Shown piece after piece: positions 29,064 through 34,566 of a DNA stretch of 34,566 bases. The notes below the pieces were generated by a model that saw only the letters and a program-made list of their open reading frames with translations, had not been told where the DNA came from and did not search any database. Source of the DNA: Trichocoleus sp. FACHB-40. GTDB lineage: Bacteria; Cyanobacteriota; Cyanobacteriia; Cyanobacteriales; FACHB-T130. A program made the translations under genes and the position numbers. The stretch is from positions 1 through 34,566 of the forward strand of contig NZ_JACJPF010000104.1 of NCBI RefSeq assembly GCF_014695915.1, given 5' to 3'. Every line of letters starts with the position of its first letter. Position 1 is the first letter of the stretch.

Positions 29064-30097
29064 TGATGGGACTAACTCACGCTGCTATTAGTGCGGCAGC
29101 GGTGTCAATTGCAATAACCAGTGCTGACCCTTGGGTACTAGGGATAGCGGCACTCAGCAGTCAAATTCCCGACCTTGACACTACAGATAGTACAGCAGGA
29201 AAAATCCTTTATCCTGTGGCGGCGTGGATAGAGAAGCGATACACGCACCGAACAGTAACGCACTGCATTAATGCAACTTTCCTGTTAGCTATTGCAGCAC
29301 TGCCACTGTGGTACTACTTCGGAAACTGGCACCTCTGGGCAGCCGTGCCGCTGGGCCACTTCTTCTCAGCTGTTGCCGATTGTTTCACTAAGGAGGGTGT
29401 CTGCATCTTCTACCCGTCCCCGGTGCGTTGGGTGAGTGCGATGAACCCTAATAAGAGGTTGCGCGTTGGCTCAACACCTGAGTATTGGGTGTTGGCGACT
29501 GCGATCGCTGCCCTACTCATCAGTTACAACATCCAGACAGCCGGGGGCTTGACACTGCAACTCAATCAAGTGCTGGGCAATAGGGACAGCGTTGAACAAG
29601 TGCTAAATAAAGATGGGTCAACACACCTTATCTATATTGATGTGACAGGGACTCGAACCAGCGATCGCACTCGTGTTAAATCTCGCTTCTTTTTGGTTGA
29701 ACAGTTGGGCGGAAATTTTTTAATTCAAGACCAAACTGGACTGTACCAAACGGGTAAGGAAATCATTGTTTCTTCACTAAAGGCGACAGCATCCAACAAC
29801 GCATCAACCCAAATTCAACCACTGACATTTAACGACGAGGAACCCGCCGCAGTTCTGGAAAGCTTAGCAGCAGCGCATCCTGGCAGCGCCATTTACTTGT
29901 CTGGCTCGTTGCAAATTGACGCGCCAGAGGAACTAATAATCACCCCCACCCCCGGACAGTTTCAGTCCATCTCCAGTTCTGGGGAATTAATTAAATTGCA
30001 GTATCACCCTATTGAATTAGCAGCAGGGCAATTATTAAACCAATTCGCTACTGGACAGCTAACAGCCAAGATTATCTATCCAGCGCCCCGGCTATGA
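29063..30097 (+). CDS. YdjM-like membrane-bound metal-dependent hydrolase
   Basis: A 344-residue protein. The N-terminal 160 residues match the YdjM/DUF457 family: THAAISAAAV, then SQIPDLDTTDST (Asp-x-Asp), KRYTHRTVTHCINATF (HRxxTH) and a following GHFFSAVADCFT. Several membrane helices are visible. The C-terminal half (residues 165-344) is soluble and specific to this protein, with a dispersed repeat read as SSSGELI. Start overlaps the ATPase stop by one base (TAATG). Possibly part of the same membrane complex. Confidence 0.75.
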   Translation: MMGLTHAAISAAAVSIAITSADPWVLGIAALSSQIPDLDTTDSTAGKILYPVAAWIEKRYTHRTVTHCINATFLLAIAALPLWYYFGNWHLWAAVPLGHFFSAVADCFTKEGVCIFYPSPVRWVSAMNPNKRLRVGSTPEYWVLATAIAALLISYNIQTAGGLTLQLNQVLGNRDSVEQVLNKDGSTHLIYIDVTGTRTSDRTRVKSRFFLVEQLGGNFLIQDQTGLYQTGKEIIVSSLKATASNNASTQIQPLTFNDEEPAAVLESLAAAHPGSAIYLSGSLQIDAPEELIITPTPGQFQSISSSGELIKLQYHPIELAAGQLLNQFATGQLTAKIIYPAPRL

Positions 30098-30156
30098 CTC
30101 CATCCAAGAGTTGAGAACAGCCCAAATAGTAAGAACAGCGATCGCACCCCAAACAA

Positions 30157-31116
30157 TCACAATCCCTCAGCCCCCAACACCAACAACTTGACCCTAACCA
30201 CTCCAGACCTCAGCTTAGTCCAGGTTCTAAAGACAGAAGCATTGTGCTGTTGAAGCGCAAAGGAACCATTCAAGTAAGACTCTGTTGACCCCTGCCCCAG
30301 CCTATATTCAACCTCTGCCAGTTGATTCAATGCAGCCCGACCCCGTGCCAGCTCTTGACTAACCTGAAATTCTCGCTTGGCATCGTCAAGGTCAAAAGCT
30401 GCCTGATAAACCTTTTCTCTGATAACATCAGCCAACTCTGCCCTATCCCGCTGCAATTGTGCAAGCTTAATCTGAAGGTCAGCGATCGCAATCGAGCGGT
30501 TCTTAGCATCGTTATTACCACCAGTAAGCGCCTGAAATGTTGGCACTCCAATAGCACCGAGTAATCCGTTAATCCCGGTAATACTCGTGAAGATGCCCAC
30601 CAATCTATCTAAAAATCCAGGCGGACGAGGCGCAGGCTGCCCAGGCTGTACGGGGGTTGAAACAGTAGTAGCACCAGTGCCTTGAAATAAATACTGCACC
30701 GCGGGGGTCAACACTGAAAGGTTGATACTCTGTTTGTTTGCGGTTTTAGCCTCTGATATCTTGGCTTCAATTTCCTGAATCCGAGCATCAACTTCCTTTA
30801 GCAATGGATTATTCTGAGCCGCTACACCCTGCAATTGACTAATACAAGGGGTACTCGCTTCTGCACATGGCAGATTGCCCTTCATTTCCTGCCAAAGGTC
30901 AGAGTTAATCTGTGTCCTCACCAGTTGCTCAATACTCGGCCCCGCTGGTTGTAGCGGGTTTTCTTCTGGATCAGATGGGACACTACCGCTGTCATCCTCA
31001 GTTTGAGCCAGCAATACCGGGGATGCGATCGCCCTCAGTTCTGGGGAATTGAACTGCACTGCTACCAGTAGCGATAGTGATAGTAACCTTGAGATCCTGA
31101 TTGCTCTGCCCTTCAT
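30157..31116 (-). CDS. Secreted TolC-like coiled-coil protein
   Basis: A 319-residue protein. A signal peptide (ISRLLSLSLLVAVQF) is followed by an in-frame NSPEL copy and RAIASPVLLAQTEDD, where cleavage is likely. Long helices (KLAQLQRDRAELADVIREK, AKREFQVSQELARGRAALNQ) end in EYRLGQGSTESYLNGS, which recalls the repeat of TolC-type outer-membrane channel proteins; the usual second beta/alpha repeat is not clear. Its 5' end overlaps the HlyD-like gene by 119 bases. Probably an envelope partner of that protein. Confidence 0.6.
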   Translation of the reverse strand: MKGRAIRISRLLSLSLLVAVQFNSPELRAIASPVLLAQTEDDSGSVPSDPEENPLQPAGPSIEQLVRTQINSDLWQEMKGNLPCAEASTPCISQLQGVAAQNNPLLKEVDARIQEIEAKISEAKTANKQSINLSVLTPAVQYLFQGTGATTVSTPVQPGQPAPRPPGFLDRLVGIFTSITGINGLLGAIGVPTFQALTGGNNDAKNRSIAIADLQIKLAQLQRDRAELADVIREKVYQAAFDLDDAKREFQVSQELARGRAALNQLAEVEYRLGQGSTESYLNGSFALQQHNASVFRTWTKLRSGVVRVKLLVLGAEGL

Positions 31117-32167
31117 ATTTCACTCGGCGCACTACGCCACTGTAAGGGGATTTAATTGTCGCCAGCTGTGCAAGTTGGCTATTCACATCTTGAATCTTGA
31201 CTCTGACCTGAGAGAGCTGATAGTCTTTTTCGCGCTCCTGGGCTTGAGCCTCCATTAACTGCCTTGAATAAGCCTGCTCAGCCTGGTTCTGCTGCTCTGC
31301 TCTCTGCGCTAGTTCGAGCTGATGTTGATATTCCTCCCGCTGCCGTTTCTCACGGGCGGTATCGAGGCGAGCTTTAACCAATTCCAAATTAGATTTCGCC
31401 CGGTCGAAGTCTGCTAAGAGTTGGCGCTCCTCCTCAGCAGCCCCAAGGGATGCAGCCTCAAGATTGGCGGCGGCGACACGTTCCTCTGCTTCCCTCGATG
31501 TCAGCTCAGTCTGAAGCTGTTCCATCACCTTAGCCTCGTGTTCGCTGACAGCTTCAGGCAAGGTCATGGTTGCGATCGCATCAATTTTCCGCTGTTGTAT
31601 ATCCACCTTATTTTTTGCGGCGACAACAACAGCCCTAGCCTGCTCCAATTCTGAAGTTTCCTTGGGTGGTGCAACTGATAATGACCTTTTGTGTAAATCG
31701 ACGGCTATCTGTGCCTCCCTCACCTTTATCTGAGCATCCAAAATATCTGCCTCTTGCTCCCTAAATTGCGACGGTGGAAGCGAAGCCACAGAAGGCACAC
31801 TTTTTGGTTTGGGAGGATTGAAAATAATACTCCCCTCAATTTTTTTCAAACTCAGCTCTAGCTCTTGTTTGGCTAAATTTAATCTATTGCGATCGCTCAC
31901 TCTATCTGCCAACACTTGCCCAGAAATTACCGTCTCGCCCTGCCTTACCTTTAAATCTTCTGGCTTGGAAATTGAAATATTGAGCTTAAAAGTTTTCGGA
32001 ATTCCAGACGATGCAGAAGGAGCTACCTTTTTTTGGACTGGGAAACTTGGTAAAGTGCCTCCCTTCAATTCCCCAGAACTAGAGGAAGAATTAGAGAGAG
32101 CGATCGCTGCCGGAAACCCCAGTATAAAAAAAGCAACCACATATATAAAATTTCTCCAATTATTCAT
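30998..32167 (-). CDS. HlyD-like membrane-fusion protein
   Basis: A 389-residue protein. The ATG at 32167 has AGGAG upstream. A signal or anchor (FIYVVAFFILGFPAAIALS) is followed by an SSSGEL repeat, then the lipoyl-like half EDLKVRQGETVISGQVLADR, a long coiled coil (residues 110-330, e.g. EEERQLLADFDRAKSNLELV) and the closing TIKSPYSGVVRRVKYEG half-motif. Such adaptors link an inner-membrane pump to TolC. No transporter ATPase is seen in the window. Its end overlaps the TolC-like gene, and the overlap contains a dispersed repeat and a HIP1 site. Confidence 0.75.
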   Translation of the reverse strand: MNNWRNFIYVVAFFILGFPAAIALSNSSSSSGELKGGTLPSFPVQKKVAPSASSGIPKTFKLNISISKPEDLKVRQGETVISGQVLADRVSDRNRLNLAKQELELSLKKIEGSIIFNPPKPKSVPSVASLPPSQFREQEADILDAQIKVREAQIAVDLHKRSLSVAPPKETSELEQARAVVVAAKNKVDIQQRKIDAIATMTLPEAVSEHEAKVMEQLQTELTSREAEERVAAANLEAASLGAAEEERQLLADFDRAKSNLELVKARLDTAREKRQREEYQHQLELAQRAEQQNQAEQAYSRQLMEAQAQEREKDYQLSQVRVKIQDVNSQLAQLATIKSPYSGVVRRVKYEGQSNQDLKVTITIATGSSAVQFPRTEGDRIPGIAGSN

Positions 32168-32183
32168 ATTGCTCCTAATAAAA

Positions 32184-32215
32184 ACTGGCTCTAGCCCTTG
32201 AAGGCACGAGCCAGT
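32184..32215 (-). terminator. Hairpin between secreted-repeat gene and HlyD-like gene
   Basis: ACTGGCTC (32184-32191) and GAGCCAGT (32208-32215) make a perfect 8-bp stem with a 16-base loop. Read on the minus strand it is followed by TTTT, then the AGGAG of the HlyD-like gene, so it could be a terminator or attenuator. Confidence 0.75.
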
Positions 32216-32246
32216 AATCAAGCTATCCGGGATGCACCAAAGGTTA

Positions 32247-32840
32247 CTACTGAGGCATATAAAGAATGTTATTGATGCAGCGGGGAGGATTTCCCATTGG
32301 GGCTGTATCGGTGTTGACGGCAACGCCGTTGACATTAATCGTTCCAGTCAAAGGATACTGTGCAGAACTTGTGAGGGCAACAAATCCACAAGCGTTAACG
32401 CTAACGTTACGGCTCAAACTAATACCAGGGAATGCAATCGCTTGGCTAGAAAGCGGAGACATCCCAGGAAATACAAAATCTCCCGCAGGTGTTTTGTAAG
32501 GAGTTGTCTGTGGTACTTCTGCAACACCATTTAAGCAGCGAGGAACAGTATCAACTGCTGTAGGCGCTGGTGTAGTAGTACCGTTTATCAGAATGTTACC
32601 GACACCTGTTAAAGGAGTGCTTGAAGAGTTTCTAACAATCAATCTTCCACAAGCATCAGTGTTAGAATTGATTGTTTTAAGCGCATTTGGAAAATCTACT
32701 TTAGCACTACCAGAGGGGGTCAAATCATCTATATACAATTTCCCCGCAGCATCTTTAACGGGCGCGGCATAAGCCGAACCAATTATGGATACAATGCTTA
32801 AAAAAGCCCCTACACACCCAACAATTCTTTTAGTCTTCAT
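32247..32840 (-). CDS. Secreted two-repeat protein
   Basis: A 197-residue protein with a signal peptide (VGAFLSIVSIIGSAYA) and cleavage before APVKD. It contains two related halves: INSNTDACGRLIV ... GTTTPAP ... PRCLNGVAEVPQ and ISLSRNVSVNACGFVALTS ... PRCINNILYMPQ, each with two Cys at matching positions. It ends at the second repeat. No known family; the fold may be a disulfide-bonded beta structure. It is co-directional with the HlyD-like and TolC-like genes but a terminator-like hairpin lies between. Confidence 0.7.
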   Translation of the reverse strand: MKTKRIVGCVGAFLSIVSIIGSAYAAPVKDAAGKLYIDDLTPSGSAKVDFPNALKTINSNTDACGRLIVRNSSSTPLTGVGNILINGTTTPAPTAVDTVPRCLNGVAEVPQTTPYKTPAGDFVFPGMSPLSSQAIAFPGISLSRNVSVNACGFVALTSSAQYPLTGTINVNGVAVNTDTAPMGNPPRCINNILYMPQ

Positions 32841-32848
32841 TGTCTGCA

Positions 32849-32864
32849 ATCTTTACATAAAGAT
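32849..32864. promoter_or_regulatory. Palindrome ATCTTTACATAAAGAT
   Basis: A perfect 7-bp inverted repeat around CA, located between the divergent genes 32840 and 32893. A near-identical site overlaps the HTH gene start at 27453-27468. Confidence 0.65.
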
Positions 32865-32892
32865 GGGGCATTTTAAATGCTATTTAGGAGTA

Positions 32893-33426
32893 ATGAAATC
32901 CGTGAAAGTACACAACTATTCATTAATATTTTTGCTAAGCATTGGGGCAATTACTGGCTGTAAATTCCCCAGAACTGCGCCCCCAAGCTCAGAATCCTGG
33001 TTTGTGATGAGGATTAGCGACGGTGATAGCCTGACAGTGCGCCAAACTGACGGCTCAGAGCTAAAGATTAGGCTGTGCGGCATTGATGCGCCAGAGCGAT
33101 CGCAACCTCTGGGACGAGAGGCGACAGAACATCTGCAATCGCTCGTTGCCCAGACAGATAATCAGGTGCAGGTCGTCGCACTGGAAAAAGACCGCTACGG
33201 GCGAACCGTGGCGGAAGTTTTCACAGTTCTGGGGAATGAGGAAAAGTTATTAAATGCTGAACAGTTGATGTCTGGCAACGCCTACCTATACAAGGAATTC
33301 GTCAACAACTGCCCAAACAAACTGCCACTAGAGACAGCGGAGGCGATCGCCCAGGAAAAACGCTTAGGAGTGTGGGGCGGCAACTATCAAAAACCGTGGG
33401 ATTACCGTAGAAGCAAACGGAAATGA
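32893..33426 (+). CDS. Lipoprotein thermonuclease-like (SNase) protein
   Basis: A 177-residue protein. The ATG at 32893 has GGAG upstream. A lipoprotein signal (LIFLLSIGAITGC, lipobox ITGC) is followed by KFPRT, encoded by a dispersed repeat. The SNase motifs are SDGDSLTV, IRLCGIDAPERSQ, EKDRYGRTVAEVF, and the end GVWGGNYQKPWDYRR. A second repeat copy inside gives TVLGNEE at 33225-33238. It lies just before the M23 gene. Surface nuclease, probably acting on DNA at the cell surface. Confidence 0.85.
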   Translation: MKSVKVHNYSLIFLLSIGAITGCKFPRTAPPSSESWFVMRISDGDSLTVRQTDGSELKIRLCGIDAPERSQPLGREATEHLQSLVAQTDNQVQVVALEKDRYGRTVAEVFTVLGNEEKLLNAEQLMSGNAYLYKEFVNNCPNKLPLETAEAIAQEKRLGVWGGNYQKPWDYRRSKRK

Positions 33427-33473
33427 GCGCATAAAATGCTTTACCGCTCTCATACGTAGGACACTTTATGCGC
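33427..33473 (+). promoter_or_regulatory. Inverted repeat that masks the M23 start codon
   Basis: GCGCATAAA (33427-33435) is complementary to TTTATGCGC (33465-33473), which contains the ATG at 33468. The ribosome site (GTAGGAC) is in the loop. Possible translational control or coupling to the nuclease gene, whose stop (33424-33426) abuts the left arm. Confidence 0.65.
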
Positions 33474-34001
33474 CGTCACATAGCTTTGGTAACTGCTTTG
33501 TCCCTTATCACTACAAATGCGATCGCTCAAGAATTTACCAAAGCCAAATTGACGGCAATCTACAATCTGCCAGCCATTCCTCAAATCAATTCCCCAGAAC
33601 TGAATTCCCCAGAACTGAATCCCCGATACATAATGCCAGCGCGAGGCACCCTGACCTCTGGATATGGTCGCCGTTGGGGACGAATGCACAAGGGTATCGA
33701 TATCGCTGCACCCATTGGGACACCTGTGCTTGCAGCTGCTTCTGGAGTCGTAGTCTATGCACGTTGGAACTCTGGTGGCTACGGAAACCTGATAGACATT
33801 CAACACGCTGATGGCAGCGTAACCCGTTATGCCCACAACAACCGCCTTTTGGTACGAGAAGGCGAGACAGTCGAGCAAGGTCAGCTAATTTCAGAAATGG
33901 GCAGCACCGGGCGCAGTACAGGCCCTCACCTACACTTTGAAATTCGTCCTCAAGGCAAAGCAGCAGTTAATCCAACAGCGCTTTTAATTCCCCAGAACTA
34001 G
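33468..34001 (+). CDS. M23 family metallopeptidase (copy 2, complete)
   Basis: A 177-residue protein with a signal peptide (IALVTALSLITTNAIAQ). Two adjacent dispersed repeats give NSPELNSPELN before the catalytic domain, which has MHKGID and PHLHFE like copy 1. A third repeat at 33986-33999 supplies the C-terminus (LLIPQN). It is a LytM-type peptidoglycan endopeptidase, exported. The upstream SNase lipoprotein is transcribed in the same direction. A start codon in a hairpin may limit its translation. Confidence 0.9.
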   Translation: MRRHIALVTALSLITTNAIAQEFTKAKLTAIYNLPAIPQINSPELNSPELNPRYIMPARGTLTSGYGRRWGRMHKGIDIAAPIGTPVLAAASGVVVYARWNSGGYGNLIDIQHADGSVTRYAHNNRLLVREGETVEQGQLISEMGSTGRSTGPHLHFEIRPQGKAAVNPTALLIPQN

Positions 34002-34204
34002 AGACAGTCTACTCGCTTCGCTGATCGTTCGCGCCCCGTGCGTCCGCACCGGGCGCTCACTGGCGTGTAGTTCCGCCGCCAGCCTGCGGCGGATCTGGCT
34101 ACGCCGCAGACAGCGACTGCCGCGCTGACGCGCCGCCTCTGCGCCTGCGGCGGCCAGCCCGCCTGCGGCTGTCGGCGGTTTGCAGTCAGGGAAGATTGGC
34201 AATT
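34002..34204. repeat. GC-rich hairpin spacer (copy 2)
   Basis: No gene is supported from 34002 to 34496. Hairpins include GCGCCC-GTGCG/CGCAC-GGGCGC at 34031-34056 and CCGCCGC/GCGGCGG at 34073-34092, with many CTGCGGC repeats. It is analogous in place, but not in sequence, to the nested inverted repeats at 407-545. Confidence 0.65.
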
Positions 34205-34232
34205 GGGGATTGGGGATTGGGAATTGGGGATT
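34205..34232. repeat. Heptamer tandem repeat (GGGGATT x4)
   Basis: Units at 34205, 34212, 34219 (GGGAATT) and 34226. It occupies the same place in module 2 as TTAGCCA x4 in module 1. Confidence 0.85.
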
Positions 34233-34456
34233 GAACATTAATCAGCCAGTTGTGTTGCTGGGGGTGGCTTCGCTGCGGCTGGGGCTTCTGCCTTGCGGTT
34301 TGCTGCGGCTGGGTTCCGGGTGTCTCCTGGGGGGGGGTGCCTGCGGCGCAAGCCATTTGTGTGTTTTTGTTTCCGTCCGGGTTCTCTCGCTGGTTGCTTG
34401 GGCCGTGGTGTGCGTCGGCTGTGTTCCGCTCTGTGCCTGGGCTTGAGGTTGTCTTT

Positions 34457-34475
34457 TGCGTGTCCCCATGCTATA
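34457..34475 (+). promoter_or_regulatory. Operator/promoter box, copy 2
   Basis: Identical to the box at 794-812, 22 bases before the second DprA-like start. Confidence 0.6.
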
Positions 34476-34496
34476 CTAGGGTTGTTGAGTTGGGTT

Positions 34497-34566
34497 GTGC
34501 TTGTGCTTCCTTCTTCTGTTCTGTCAGTCGTTTCAGGTGCTGCTGTGGTTGGGTTTTCGGGTTCTC
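34497..34566 (+). CDS. DprA/SLOG-like adenine-poor gene, copy 2 (5' part)
   Basis: GTG at 34497 corresponds to 834. The visible 70 bases are identical to 834-903, and the region back to about 34383 differs from copy 1 by about one base. The gene runs off the window. Whether the rest is also free of adenine cannot be seen. Confidence 0.7.
   Translation, partial: MLVLPSSVLSVVSGAAVVGFSGS

Larger units (their letters stand above)
2537..33999. repeat. Dispersed 14-bp repeat AGTTCTGGGGAATT (SSGEL/NSPEL element)
   Basis: Forward copies start at 6002, 6035, 6068, 9188, 9276, 13168 (one mismatch), 20235, 28355, 29975, 31037 and 33225. Reverse copies (AATTCCCCAGAACT) start at 2537, 3431, 4490, 5912, 7355, 28242, 32067, 32963, 33588, 33603 and 33986; a weaker one is at 5758. 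Several have one mismatch. In genes it is read as SSGEL, NSPEL, FPRT, VLGN or IPQN, always without breaking the frame. It is nearly absent from 13.2 to 28.2 kb. It differs from HIP1, which is also common here. Confidence 0.9.

Noticed and set aside
1-34566. Whole window as one circular plasmid with its end overlapping its start
   Set aside because: The two M23 copies differ at many positions and the spacers differ completely, so the ends are duplicates and not the same DNA.
1-34566. tRNA or rRNA genes
   Set aside because: None seen on either strand.

Overview
This window looks like part of a cyanobacterial plasmid or other accessory replicon, probably from a filamentous species. The octamer GCGATCGC (HIP1) occurs dozens of times, heptameric tandem repeats are present, and the NucA/NuiA pair is of the Anabaena type. 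There are no rRNA, tRNA or housekeeping genes. Genes are small, strongly overlapping (many ATGA stop-start junctions), and most are plasmid hypotheticals.

Layout. 1-1700: the 3' end of an M23 peptidase gene, a hairpin-rich spacer, and a DprA/SLOG-like gene whose coding strand is almost free of adenine, facing a small ribbon-helix-helix-like protein. 1731-4542: a plus-strand run (SWIM zinc finger, AAA ATPase, winged helix, P-loop kinase-like, zinc finger) closed by a terminator. 4548-8415: a minus-strand operon that starts with a Rep-like protein carrying six 21-bp iteron-like repeats and includes a C5 DNA methyltransferase lying out of frame inside a longer open frame. 8523-13585: XRE regulator, then a minus-strand set of membrane and coiled-coil hypotheticals, then small coupled plus-strand genes. 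13693-20082: a nuclease-rich block (thermonuclease, two GIY-YIG proteins, two CoiA-like proteins, nuiA/nucA, tyrosine recombinase). 20301-26805: a type I restriction-modification operon with an extra gene between hsdM and hsdS. 26823-30097: serine recombinase, small HTH proteins, a membrane AAA ATPase and a YdjM-like membrane protein. 30157-34001: an envelope/secretion set (TolC-like, HlyD-like, secreted repeat protein, lipoprotein nuclease, M23 peptidase). 34002-34566: a second hairpin spacer and the start of a second copy of the adenine-free gene.

Two features run across the window. First, a 14-bp dispersed repeat, AGTTCTGGGGAATT, is present in over 20 copies. It is often read in frame inside proteins as SSGEL or NSPEL, and it is nearly absent from the 13.2-28.2 kb block, which suggests that this block was acquired separately. 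Second, the module M23 peptidase - structured spacer - adenine-free DprA-like gene occurs at both ends. The peptidase copies have clearly diverged, while the DprA-like 5' regions differ by about one base in 185.

The most unusual observation is the adenine depletion. Positions 992-1344 of the plus strand contain no A, and 873-1344 contain only one, yet the reading frame encodes a recognisable DprA-like fold lacking every amino acid that needs an A-containing codon, apart from one Asp. The overprinted methyltransferase and the behaviour of the dispersed repeat are the next most interesting.
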